Made by a program: the position numbers and the translations under genes | In this document: piece after piece, positions 6,719-13,732 of the stretch | Numbering within the stretch: position 1 is the stretch's first letter | How the letters are laid out: each line of letters begins with the position of its first letter | The notes under the pieces: generated by a model | Seen by the model: the letters and a program-made list of their open reading frames with translations, nothing else | Told to the model about the DNA's origin: nothing | Databases searched by the model: none | Source of the DNA: Sporomusaceae bacterium UBA1887 | GTDB lineage: Bacteria; Bacillota; Negativicutes; Sporomusales; DSM-15969 | DNA length: 13,817 bases | Reading direction: 5' to 3' | NCBI GenBank assembly: GCA_002337925.1 | Contig: DDHB01000073.1 | Location: 14,924-28,740 of the forward strand

Positions 6719-7123
6719 TTATTCGAACTGCCTCTCATCCTTGCAACAGCAAATGTATCCGGTGCTGCTGACTACGTCATCATAATACTGCAGTTTTTTA
6801 TTAATTTTAGCCAGGTTTTGTTTCATTTCTTCTATTTTTTGTTCCACTTTGCGTTTATGCTCAAACAGAATTTGCTTGCGGTCTTCTATTCTTTCATCAC
6901 CTGCCGCACAATGTTCAACATAGCGCTTGATTTCAGATACCGACATTCCTGTATCCCGTAAGCAGCAAATCAAGACAAGCCATTCTACGTCTTTATCACC
7001 AAAAACGCGATTACCGCGCTCGTCACGCTCAACAAAAGGCAGCAGGCACTCTTTTTCATAATACCTGAGCGTATAAGCACTTAAATCCAGCTTTTCTGAA
7101 ACCTGCTTAATTGTGTATCTCAT
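6719..7123 (-). CDS. MerR-family transcriptional regulator (AdhR/NmlR-like)
   Basis: This is a DNA-binding activator/repressor that untwists promoters with over-long spacers. The 134-residue product starts with a MerR winged HTH (YTIKQVSEKLDLSAYTLRYYE, residues 3-23, opening the domain), runs to about residue 72, and continues as a charged dimerisation helix (~76-116). Its CCLRDTGMS segment places Cys54 where AdhR/NmlR-type regulators carry a conserved thiol that senses aldehydes or other electrophiles. The C-terminal tail adds an unusual Cys triplet (125-127, YICCCKDE). The start ATG 7123 has AGGAGG (7136..7131) 7 nt upstream. It follows the DUF362 gene by 23 nt and is probably co-transcribed from the MerR-type promoter at 8328-8358, which it likely binds. 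The family is certain; the inducing signal is inferred. Confidence 0.93.
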   Translation of the reverse strand: MRYTIKQVSEKLDLSAYTLRYYEKECLLPFVERDERGNRVFGDKDVEWLVLICCLRDTGMSVSEIKRYVEHCAAGDERIEDRKQILFEHKRKVEQKIEEMKQNLAKINKKLQYYDDVVSSTGYICCCKDERQFE

Positions 7124-7146
7124 CAGGCAACCTCCTGCCGGACAGC

Positions 7147-8265
7147 TTAGATTTCAATGAGCTCGTATGCTTTAGTCCCAATACCAATTTTCTCGGCATG
7201 CTCCACACAGGACAGCCAATTGGTCTCCGGATGAGCCGCATAAAAATGATCCTTAGCAGGCTTCTCTTGTTTCTTGATTTGTTCTGCTAAATAGCTGCCG
7301 GAAATAACGGGAGCCTGATTAGCCATATCTGCACAGGCCATATCAAGAGCTACCGGATCAAAAGAAGCAAACATGCCAATATCGGGAATTAACGGCACAT
7401 CATTCTCAGCATGACAATCGCAATTTGGCGACACATCAATGACTAAGCTAATGTGGAAATGAGGTCTGCCATTCAAAACCGCCCACGTGTATTCAGCAAT
7501 TTTTTTATTAAGAACATCATTAGATGCATCCCACGCTGCAGCAATTGCATCAAAGTGACAAACGCCGATGCATCTTCCGCAGCCGACACATTTGTCATGA
7601 TCAATAGTTGCCTTTTTATCAGTAATTGTTGGAGCATCATGAGCACAAATCTTCACACATGCCCCACAGCCCACACAGGCTTTAGTCCTTACACGGGGTT
7701 TGCCGTCACTGTGCATTTCCATTTTACCTGCCCGCGAGCCACTTCCCATGCCGATATTTTTTAAGGCACCGCCGAAACCGGTCAGTTCATGACCTTTGAA
7801 GTGATTCAGACTGATCAAAATATCTGCATCCATAACAGCCCTGCCAATCTTGGCCTCTTTCACGCATTCCCCGTTAGGTACAGGAATATAAGCCTCATCC
7901 GTTCCTTTGAGGCCATCGCCAATAATAATCTGACAGCCTGTTGTAAAAGGGTTATAACCGTTTTCATAGGCTGCATCCATATGCTCCAGCGCATCTTTAC
8001 GGCGGCCTACATACAGCGTATTACAGTCCGTAAGAAATACCTTGCCCCCCTGGCTCTTTACCACATCGGCAATAACCTTCGCATAGTTAGGCCTAAGATA
8101 AGCTAAATTACCTGGTTCACCAAAATGTATTTTAATCGCCGTATACTTACCTTTAAAATCGATTTGTTCAATGCCAGCCTTCTTGACCAGCCGCTCCAAT
8201 TTCTGCAGCAAATTCATATTGCCGCTTGCACGCATATTGGTAAAATAAACTTTTGATTTTTCCAT
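7147..8265 (-). CDS. DUF362-family protein with two 4Fe-4S ferredoxin clusters
   Basis: This is a cytoplasmic iron-sulphur protein of the DUF362 family, whose biochemical role is not established; members are common in strict anaerobes. The 372-residue product has a DUF362 domain from ~40 to 180 and in the C-terminal part (~260-315), interrupted by a bacterial-type ferredoxin insert. Cys197, 200, 203 and 207 (CVGCGACVKIC) and Cys226, 229, 232 and 236 (CVGCGRCIGVC) should hold two [4Fe-4S] clusters. A further NCDCH motif (281-285) could bind metal. There is no signal peptide. The start ATG 8265 follows AAGGAG (8279..8274) by 8 nt; an in-frame GTG at 8274 overlaps that site and is rejected. It is first in a two-gene operon with the MerR regulator, under a MerR-type promoter, which suggests induction by a thiol-reactive or redox signal. 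A redox or detoxification role is inference only. Confidence 0.92.
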   Translation of the reverse strand: MEKSKVYFTNMRASGNMNLLQKLERLVKKAGIEQIDFKGKYTAIKIHFGEPGNLAYLRPNYAKVIADVVKSQGGKVFLTDCNTLYVGRRKDALEHMDAAYENGYNPFTTGCQIIIGDGLKGTDEAYIPVPNGECVKEAKIGRAVMDADILISLNHFKGHELTGFGGALKNIGMGSGSRAGKMEMHSDGKPRVRTKACVGCGACVKICAHDAPTITDKKATIDHDKCVGCGRCIGVCHFDAIAAAWDASNDVLNKKIAEYTWAVLNGRPHFHISLVIDVSPNCDCHAENDVPLIPDIGMFASFDPVALDMACADMANQAPVISGSYLAEQIKKQEKPAKDHFYAAHPETNWLSCVEHAEKIGIGTKAYELIEI

Positions 8266-8327
8266 AAAATCCACTCCTTACTTGCGTGTTATTATCCTCT
8301 TAGCTCTTCATAAGCTACACCATTCTT

Positions 8328-8358
8328 ATGTTACTCCTTCGAGTATACTCTAAGTCAA
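8328..8358 (-). promoter_or_regulatory. MerR-type promoter (19-bp spacer) with operator palindrome
   Basis: On the minus strand, TTGACT (8358..8353) and TAACAT (8333..8328) are separated by 19 bp, the over-long spacer typical of MerR-activated promoters. The spacer is centred on the perfect 10-bp palindrome GAGTATACTC (8341-8350), extended to CTTCGAGTATACTCTAAG (8337-8354) with one mismatched pair. The predicted start point is near 8321, upstream of the DUF362-merR pair. The MerR product of the same operon is the obvious candidate ligand. Confidence 0.88.
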
Positions 8359-8399
8359 GTATTTATTTTCTAATATTTCCCGAAAGTTGCATCCTAATG

Positions 8400-8434
8400 A
8401 AAAAACAGACTGACATCAGTTATGATGCAGCCTG
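8400..8434 (-). terminator. Intrinsic terminator of the corrinoid/ABC operon
   Basis: On the minus strand, CAGGCTG-CATCA pairs with TGATG-CAGTCTG around a TAAC loop, giving a 12-bp stem with one G·U pair and one bulged base, followed at once by six T (8405..8400). It lies 24 nt after the ABC-2 permease stop and insulates the MerR-type promoter downstream. Confidence 0.9.
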
Positions 8435-8458
8435 CTCTACGCTTCGTTCAAATCTAAT

Positions 8459-9199
8459 TTAGTCACGAACTTGCCGGGTTTTCTTTATACCAAGCCACAA
8501 CAGAAAAACTACATACACGATCAATACGCTTAATGCCACTCCCGGCATGCTTCCTGTGGAACTGCTCATGCGTAAAGCATGACTGGCATGAGTAAGCGGC
8601 AGCAATTCAATCATCCAGTGCAAAAAAGCAGGCAATTGGGACGGACTAAAGAAGGTAGCACATAAAAAAGACATGGGCATTAACACATATGTATTAAAGT
8701 TGCTCATTTCCTCATGAGAATTCATCATCATGGCAGCCACCAGACCCAATGCAGCAAAAACCGTACAATTTAAAAATAATGCCAGGACAAACCAACCGTT
8801 TACGAGAAAATGAGCTCCAAAGGCATAAGACAGAGCAATAATCACCACGGAAGATATCATGCCCCGCGCTACGCCGGCCAGCACTTTTCCTAGGACATAG
8901 GCCGCTGGACTAATGGGGGCGAGCAAATACTCCTCCAGCGTCTTGTGATACAGTCTGCTCATATTGACAGGTGTTCCAACAGCATTAAAGCTGATATTCA
9001 TTGAATTTAGAGCAATAATGCCGGGAACGATGAAATCAAGGTAACTTCCCTGATTAACGGTAATACTGCGGCCCAAGCCCCAGCCAAAAGCAACTAGATA
9101 CAAAATGGGCGAAACCATTCTGGCTAAGATATAGCGGCCCAGGCGTCTTTGGAGCACTACCCAATCGCGCCAAAAAACTGTCCAGATGTGACTAAGCAT
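8459..9199 (-). CDS. ABC-2 type transporter permease (DrrB/NodJ-like)
   Basis: This is the membrane subunit of an ABC-2 exporter, partner of the ATPase encoded immediately upstream. The 246-residue product has about six hydrophobic segments and the family's typical layout: a charged N-terminus (RDWVVLQRRLGRY), a central KTLEEYLLAPIS loop after the second membrane segment, and a C-terminal LLPLTHASHALR motif before the last helix. The start is ATG 9199, overlapping the ATPase stop as TGATG, with AAGGTGG (9213..9207) 7 nt upstream; a GTG at 9202 is the alternative and adds one residue. The tight coupling means the two subunits are made together. It is the last gene of the operon, followed by a strong terminator. 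The substrate is unknown; family members export drugs, polysaccharides, lipids or haem-related compounds. Its presence behind a chelate importer and B12 genes is the only clue. Confidence 0.92.
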   Translation of the reverse strand: MLSHIWTVFWRDWVVLQRRLGRYILARMVSPILYLVAFGWGLGRSITVNQGSYLDFIVPGIIALNSMNISFNAVGTPVNMSRLYHKTLEEYLLAPISPAAYVLGKVLAGVARGMISSVVIIALSYAFGAHFLVNGWFVLALFLNCTVFAALGLVAAMMMNSHEEMSNFNTYVLMPMSFLCATFFSPSQLPAFLHWMIELLPLTHASHALRMSSSTGSMPGVALSVLIVYVVFLLWLGIKKTRQVRD

Positions 9200-10038
9200 C
9201 ACTCCACCACCTTCCGGCCAGTAAACTCAACAAAGACATCCTCTAAATTAGAGCGCCGAATCGCTGCTGCTGTTGTCAATACACCAACAAAATCAGCTGC
9301 TTCGGTTCTGTCGGTAAAAAACCGGCTGTTTAAACGGTCACCATCGTGCCACTCCACCACATATTCACCCAGGTTTTGGCAAAGCTTTGCCGGAGAATCA
9401 AGGGCAATTAGTTTTCCTTTATACATTATGGCGACCCGCTGGCATAGATTCTCCGCTTCTTCAATGTAATGGGTCGTTAATAGGACGGTCAGGCCTTCAC
9501 CGGCTAGCAGTCTGACCAGTTCCCATAATCGGCGCCTCACTTGCGGATCAAGTCCCACCGTCGGCTCATCCAGAAAAAGGACCTTAGGCCGGTGCAGTAA
9601 GGCCCGCGCAATCATTAACCTGCGCTTCATCCCACCAGAAAATGTCTGTACCATATCCTGACACCGGTCTTCCAGCTCTACGAACTCAAGCAATTCTTCA
9701 ATTCGCTTATGCCGCTCCTCTGTCGGAATGCCATGCAGCCGTCCGTGAAGCTCCAGGTTCTCCCATGCCGTCAATTCAATATCCAGATTAATATGCTGCG
9801 GAACAACACCGATAATGGTCTTGATCTGCTGCTCATCACCCGGAAACTGCAAACCACCGATTGTAATGCGCCCTTCTGTCGGTTGGGCCAGCATGGTGAG
9901 AACCCGGATAGTTGTTGTCTTACCGGCACCATTGGGACCTAATAATCCAAACAATTCTCCTTGGGGTATAGATAAATCCAGTTTATCAACAGCCGTTCTG
10001 TCCCCAAATTTTTTAACCAATCCCGCTATTTCAATCAT
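9199..10038 (-). CDS. ABC-2 type transporter ATP-binding protein (DrrA/CcmA-like)
   Basis: This is the nucleotide-binding subunit that powers the downstream ABC-2 permease. The 279-residue product has Walker A GPNGAGKT (34-41), the Q-loop VVPQ (78-81), the signature FSGGMKRR (133-140), Walker B VLFLDEPT (153-160) and the switch histidine H190 in TTHYIEEAE. The FSGGMKRRL signature and the IRVLTML(A)QPTEG region are characteristic of the DrrA/NodI exporter branch, not of importers. The C-terminal ~70 residues form the usual small regulatory extension ending NLEDVFVEFTG. The start ATG 10038 has GAGGA about 7 nt upstream, and the gene follows the importer ATPase by 14 nt, so it is almost certainly part of the same transcript. 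The exported compound is not known. Confidence 0.93.
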   Translation of the reverse strand: MIEIAGLVKKFGDRTAVDKLDLSIPQGELFGLLGPNGAGKTTTIRVLTMLAQPTEGRITIGGLQFPGDEQQIKTIIGVVPQHINLDIELTAWENLELHGRLHGIPTEERHKRIEELLEFVELEDRCQDMVQTFSGGMKRRLMIARALLHRPKVLFLDEPTVGLDPQVRRRLWELVRLLAGEGLTVLLTTHYIEEAENLCQRVAIMYKGKLIALDSPAKLCQNLGEYVVEWHDGDRLNSRFFTDRTEAADFVGVLTTAAAIRRSNLEDVFVEFTGRKVVE

Positions 10039-10052
10039 GGCTTTTCCTCACT

Positions 10053-10856
10053 TTATTGACTGCAGACATTCATTGGCGCTGTCAGGCTCTGAGCCAAACA
10101 CACGGGACGCCCCTGATTATCCAGCCAAATATCCGCTTCCACGCCAAATACCTCCCTGAGCATCGTGGGAGTTATCGTATCTACAGGCGTGCCACTAGCA
10201 TACAAGCTTCCCTGGCAAAAGACAGCTACCATATCGGAGTAACGGGCTGCATGATTCATATCATGCAGCACCATCACAATACTAATACTCTGCTCTTTAT
10301 TTAACTGCGTAATTAACTCCATTATTTCCAGCTGATGGCATAAATCAAGATAAGTTGTAGGCTCGTCCAGCAGTAATATCCGGGGTTTCTGGGCTAACGC
10401 CATAGCAATCCAGGCTCGCTGCTGCTCGCCACCGGACAATGTGTTTACCCGTCTTCCAGCCAAATCTACCAGCCGTGTTTGCTCTATCGCCCATTCGACA
10501 ACCAGCCGGTCCTCTTTTTCATTTCCTTTCCACCATTGCTGGTAAGGAAACCGTCCATACTCCACCAAATCTTGCACAGTCAAATCACCTGGCGCCCGTG
10601 ATGCCTGATGCAAAGTCGCCAGATGACAGGCCATTTCTTTCGTGCCAAAGCTTTGAATATCTCTGCCATCTAATGCAATTGAGCCGCTTTTGAGCTTTAT
10701 GTTTCGTGACAGAGCTTTAAGAAAAGTACTTTTCCCCGATCCATTCGGTCCTAATATCGATACGATCTGGCCTTGGGTGATGGACAGGCTGAGATCCTTA
10801 AGAATCGACTTATCGCCAAAGCTAACCGAAACATTTTTTGCTTCCAGTATCGCCAT
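10053..10856 (-). CDS. FecE/BtuD-type ABC importer ATPase (iron-chelate/corrinoid class)
   Basis: This is the ATP-hydrolysing subunit of a type II importer for siderophores, haem or cobalamin-like chelates, acting on the cytoplasmic face with the FecCD permease encoded just upstream. The 267-residue product shows Walker A GPNGSGKST (36-44), the Q-loop LHQ (82-84), the signature LSGGEQQR (140-147), Walker B ILLLDEP (160-166) and the H-loop LHDMNHAARYSD (197-208). These match the FepC/FhuC/BtuD group. Its ATG directly abuts the permease stop (TAAATG), with AAGGAGGG (10872..10865) 8 nt upstream inside the permease gene, so translation is coupled. The surrounding cbiK/cbiL genes make a cobalt-corrinoid substrate plausible, but the ATPase itself does not distinguish substrates. 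Confidence 0.94.
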   Translation of the reverse strand: MAILEAKNVSVSFGDKSILKDLSLSITQGQIVSILGPNGSGKSTFLKALSRNIKLKSGSIALDGRDIQSFGTKEMACHLATLHQASRAPGDLTVQDLVEYGRFPYQQWWKGNEKEDRLVVEWAIEQTRLVDLAGRRVNTLSGGEQQRAWIAMALAQKPRILLLDEPTTYLDLCHQLEIMELITQLNKEQSISIVMVLHDMNHAARYSDMVAVFCQGSLYASGTPVDTITPTMLREVFGVEADIWLDNQGRPVCLAQSLTAPMNVCSQ

Positions 10857-11888
10857 TTAGGATTCCCTCCTTAATAGAAATAGAAAAAAGGGAGCTCCTA
10901 TAAAAGCCATTAAAATACCAACCGGTATTTCCAGTGGCGAAAACAACGTTCTTGCCAGCGTATCGCTAAGCGTTACTACGCCGATTCCCAGCAAGGCCGA
11001 TGCAGGCAGTAAAAAGCGGTAATCCGCTCCGACAAGCAAGCGAGCCGCATGAGGCACAACGAGACCGACAAAGCCCAATAATCCGACTACACTGACGGCA
11101 CTGGCCGCAAGCAAGGCTGCCACCGCCGTCATCAGCAGTCTGGTAAATTCAACTTTTAGGCCTAGTCCGCGGGCGACTTCATCCCCCAGGCTTAAAACGT
11201 TAAGTCGTTTTGCACCCCAGAAGGCAAACAAACTAGCACTGATGGAATAAGGCAAAATGATGTATACATGGGGCCAGCTCCGAGCGGTCAAGCCGCCTAC
11301 CATCCACATTAAAGCCCCGTGAATGCGGTCACTGTACAGCACCATCAAAGCAGAAATTCCGGAGCCTAAGAACGCCGATACGGCAACCCCTGCCAGCACG
11401 ATGCGGATAGGGCGGATGCCCCCCTTCCATGCCAGCAGATAAATAAGTGCCGCCGCCGCCATTGCTCCCACAAAAGCGACCGGTGTAAGAAGGAACTCCA
11501 TTGCAGGAAACAGCACAAGCACAATAATTCCTGCCAGGCCCGCTCCCGATGAAATGCCGATAATATGCGGATCAGCAAGCGGGTTTTTCATAACCGCTTG
11601 CAAAATAGCACCCGATAAAGCAAGATTCAAGCCCACCAAAGCGCCTACCAGGATACGCGGCAGGCGAATATTCCAGATAATTTGTTCCTGTACACCAGCC
11701 CCGCCTGTCACAATCGCTTGAACAATGGTCGAAGCAGGAACATTTACAGCACCTTTCATGAGGCCAATGACCATTCCGCTAAGTGCAATAAGGGCAAAGA
11801 CAAACAGAACCAGCATACGCCAAATTATTCTCTCCCGGCTGTCAGGCGATCGATTCACTAGCTTTTTTACGTTACTAATCATGGGCAT
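10857..11888 (-). CDS. FecCD/BtuC-type ABC importer permease
   Basis: This is the membrane-spanning subunit of a type II ABC importer, normally a homodimer with about ten helices per chain. The 343-residue product has the family's conserved blocks: RLPRILVGALVGLNLALSGA followed by LQAVMKNPLADPHIIGISSG in the first half (around 74-113), and GFVGLVVPHAARLLVG near the ATPase-coupling region. It begins inside the 3' end of the binding-protein gene, with a 14-nt overlap from ATG 11888 (or 8 nt if ATG 11882 is used). No strong ribosome site is seen, which is consistent with translational coupling. The ATPase gene follows without a gap. The substrate class is metal chelate, haem or corrinoid. Confidence 0.94.
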   Translation of the reverse strand: MPMISNVKKLVNRSPDSRERIIWRMLVLFVFALIALSGMVIGLMKGAVNVPASTIVQAIVTGGAGVQEQIIWNIRLPRILVGALVGLNLALSGAILQAVMKNPLADPHIIGISSGAGLAGIIVLVLFPAMEFLLTPVAFVGAMAAAALIYLLAWKGGIRPIRIVLAGVAVSAFLGSGISALMVLYSDRIHGALMWMVGGLTARSWPHVYIILPYSISASLFAFWGAKRLNVLSLGDEVARGLGLKVEFTRLLMTAVAALLAASAVSVVGLLGFVGLVVPHAARLLVGADYRFLLPASALLGIGVVTLSDTLARTLFSPLEIPVGILMAFIGAPFFLFLLRRES

Positions 11889-12852
11889 AGATCTCTGGAT
11901 ATACCAATTTTGCCATATACGCTGCCGCTTCCGGAGTTCTCAGTCCAGGATTTAATAAGAACAGCTCAGACGGCAGAAATACCAATTTCTTATCACGCAC
12001 TGCCCGGAGAGTTGCCCAGGCAGGATTGCTTTCTACATCATCGCGCGTTGTCTTTTCAATTTTGGCAGCATCACCCATCGTAACGACAAAGATCATATCC
12101 GGATCATTTTCCACTAGCTTTTCCAGACTGTATGGCGCATTATCGGCACCATCGTCTATCGGTCTGCTGCCGGCAGCAATATTCTTCAGGCGCAGGAACT
12201 TAGCAGTATTACCGGCAATACTGTTTTCCAGCTCTAAGGTAACACTTTTCGCTGTTGCGTGGAGAATTGCAATCTTCGTAGTCTTATCAGGCAGTTTTTT
12301 GCTGACATCCTGCAGTTTGCTCTGCATACTTTGTGTTAACGTCTGCGCTTTGTCTTTTGTGCCTGCAATCTCGCCTATTAAAGCAATCTTCTCAAATACA
12401 TCATCATACGTTTTATATTTTAGAATAACAACAGGAATGTTGCTGCTCTCCAGGATAGGAATCAGCTTTTCATGGAGCCCCTGCATCGCAATGACAAGAT
12501 CAGGCTGCAGGGAAACTACCTTCTCAACATTAACATTGTACACAAATCCTACTTCAGGAACAGCTTGCAGCTTCTCTGCCTCAATACCAACCTTAGCAGT
12601 TGAGGTAGGGCGGCCAACTGCCTTCCCGTCTACCGCATATAGCAGTTCGAGAAAGGAAGGTGACAATACTACCACTCTCTCCGGCTTTTTAGCCAAAGAG
12701 ACCGTGCGTCCCATATCATCTTTAATAGTCAGATAAGCCGGTTGCCCACTTTTCCCGGGCGAGCTCTGATTTGGCTGTCCGCCGCAGCCTGCGACCAAAA
12801 AGGTAAGCAGTATCAAGGTTGCTATCATCCTGAAACCCATACTTAATTTCAA
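11875..12852 (-). CDS. ABC importer substrate-binding lipoprotein (FecB/BtuF-like)
   Basis: This is an extracytoplasmic binding protein, anchored by lipid, that would deliver a metal chelate or corrinoid to the FecCD-type permease. The 325-residue product begins with a signal peptide (MKLSMGFRMIATLILLTF) and the lipobox LVAGC, giving a predicted acylated Cys23. It then has a short Gly/Ser/Pro linker and the periplasmic-binding fold, with the typical opening DMGRTVSLAKKPERVVVLSP, a VVSLQPDLVIA block, and the inter-lobe helix typical of class III binding proteins. The start is TTG 12852, supported by AAGGGAGGTG (12870..12861) at 8 nt; the in-frame ATG 12840 would be about 20 nt from that site and would lose part of the positively charged n-region. 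It lies 21 nt after cbiL. The cobalamin-gene context favours a corrinoid or cobalt chelate; haem and siderophores remain possible. Confidence 0.93.
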   Translation of the reverse strand: MKLSMGFRMIATLILLTFLVAGCGGQPNQSSPGKSGQPAYLTIKDDMGRTVSLAKKPERVVVLSPSFLELLYAVDGKAVGRPTSTAKVGIEAEKLQAVPEVGFVYNVNVEKVVSLQPDLVIAMQGLHEKLIPILESSNIPVVILKYKTYDDVFEKIALIGEIAGTKDKAQTLTQSMQSKLQDVSKKLPDKTTKIAILHATAKSVTLELENSIAGNTAKFLRLKNIAAGSRPIDDGADNAPYSLEKLVENDPDMIFVVTMGDAAKIEKTTRDDVESNPAWATLRAVRDKKLVFLPSELFLLNPGLRTPEAAAYMAKLVYPEIYAHD

Positions 12853-12860
12853 GGCTGTAG

Positions 12861-12870
12861 CACCTCCCTT
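12861..12870 (-). promoter_or_regulatory. Ribosome binding site deciding a TTG start (binding protein)
   Basis: AAGGGAGGTG on the minus strand lies 8 nt before TTG 12852 and about 20 nt before the nearest in-frame ATG. It therefore selects the TTG start of the lipoprotein gene. Confidence 0.8.
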
Positions 12871-12873
12871 TGT

Positions 12874-13578
12874 CTAAACTTTGTTCCTGCGCGTTAAAAT
12901 CGTAGATAAATAATTAATCTTTTGGTCACCAATATCCTGCAAATTATGTATAACTTGCTCATCTTCAAGTCCGCAGCGGCTAATCATTACCGCATTTTCA
13001 GCTAAGCCATGATGCTGAAGTTTTTCTATCACTTCGCCGGAGTTTTTATAGACCTTCATGATGACGGCATTATCAGCCATCTCCAGGGCCTTTTCCAATT
13101 TAGCTTCATCAATCGTCGCCGGAATAATACTCAAAATATCGTTTCCTTCAACAATTGGATAGCCCAATTTGCTCGCAATTGCACAAAAAGCAGTAACTCC
13201 CGGAATCGTTTCAATCGGGTAACCGCAGTTTTCCAGTAACCGGAAAACATAAATATAAGTGCTATAGAACATGGGATCACCTAGCGTGAGGAATACAACC
13301 TTTTTACCGGCAGCGAGCAGATCGCTAATCGTATTTTTGTTGTTTTCCCAGGCTGTGGCAAGCGTCTCATCATGAGAAACCATCGGAAAAACTAATTTTA
13401 CAATCTCTACGTTCTCTTTTAAAAAGGGCTTCGCAATTTCCAGAGCAACGCTATCTTCCTTTTTCTCTGTTTTAGGCGCAATAATAATATCTGCCTCGCG
13501 AATTACATTAATTGCTTTGACTGTTAAAAGTTCGGGATCGCCGGGTCCAACACCTACACCATAAAATATTCCAGACAT
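12874..13578 (-). CDS. cbiL: Cobalt-factor II / precorrin-2 C20-methyltransferase (CbiL)
   Basis: This is a SAM-dependent tetrapyrrole methylase that adds the C20 methyl group to the (cobalt-)precorrin-2 ring during B12 synthesis in the cytoplasm. The 234-residue product has the tetrapyrrole methylase N-terminal block GVGVGPGDPELLTVKA (7-22), the SAM-site motif VFLTLGDPMFYSTY (95-108), and TIPGVTAFCAIASKLG (124-139). The last two are typical of the CobI/CbiL branch rather than CbiF, CbiH or CobA. Its length matches the family. The start ATG 13578 follows CGGAGG by about 6 nt. The upstream partial gene looks like an anaerobic cobaltochelatase, which would make this the early-cobalt (CbiL) pathway. 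The importer genes follow 21 nt later, linking corrin synthesis to chelate uptake. Confidence 0.93.
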   Translation of the reverse strand: MSGIFYGVGVGPGDPELLTVKAINVIREADIIIAPKTEKKEDSVALEIAKPFLKENVEIVKLVFPMVSHDETLATAWENNKNTISDLLAAGKKVVFLTLGDPMFYSTYIYVFRLLENCGYPIETIPGVTAFCAIASKLGYPIVEGNDILSIIPATIDEAKLEKALEMADNAVIMKVYKNSGEVIEKLQHHGLAENAVMISRCGLEDEQVIHNLQDIGDQKINYLSTILTRRNKV

Positions 13579-13643
13579 AATTACCTCCGTTAGCCAAATG
13601 TGTTTTATTTTTCTATTTTTAGCGATTCTCCCAAAAGCACATA

Positions 13644-13679
13644 AACAGTCTCAAGCCCCCTTCGGAGCCTGAGACTGTT
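13644..13679 (-). terminator. Hairpin between cbiK-like and cbiL, possible weak terminator/attenuator
   Basis: Perfect 10-bp arms AACAGTCTCA/TGAGACTGTT (13644-13653 and 13670-13679) enclose a GC-rich inner helix. On the minus strand two G·U pairs extend the inner helix to a GAAG loop, for about 16 bp in total. The following sequence, TTTATGTGCTTTTGG, is a poor U-tract, so termination may be partial and cbiL may be read through from the upstream gene. Confidence 0.5.
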
Positions 13680-13716
13680 GGGAAAGTGCAATATTGGTTT
13701 TACTAGAACAGGACGG

Positions 13717-13732
13717 ACGGATTATAATCCGT
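13717..13732. repeat. Perfect 16-bp palindrome over the cbiK-like stop codon
   Basis: ACGGATTATAATCCGT is identical on both strands. It spans the stop codon at 13722-13724 and the last codons of the partial gene. It may be chance within coding sequence, a short RNA stem or a protein site; nothing else supports a role. Confidence 0.4.

Noticed and set aside
12026..12736. Long plus-strand open frame of 236 codons opposite the lipoprotein gene
   Set aside because: It is a Ser/Phe/Ile-rich antisense shadow of a clear binding-protein gene, with no ribosome site or family motif.
13579..13721. Cobalamin riboswitch upstream of cbiL
   Set aside because: The interval is too short, and I see no B12-box-like sequence, only a simple hairpin.
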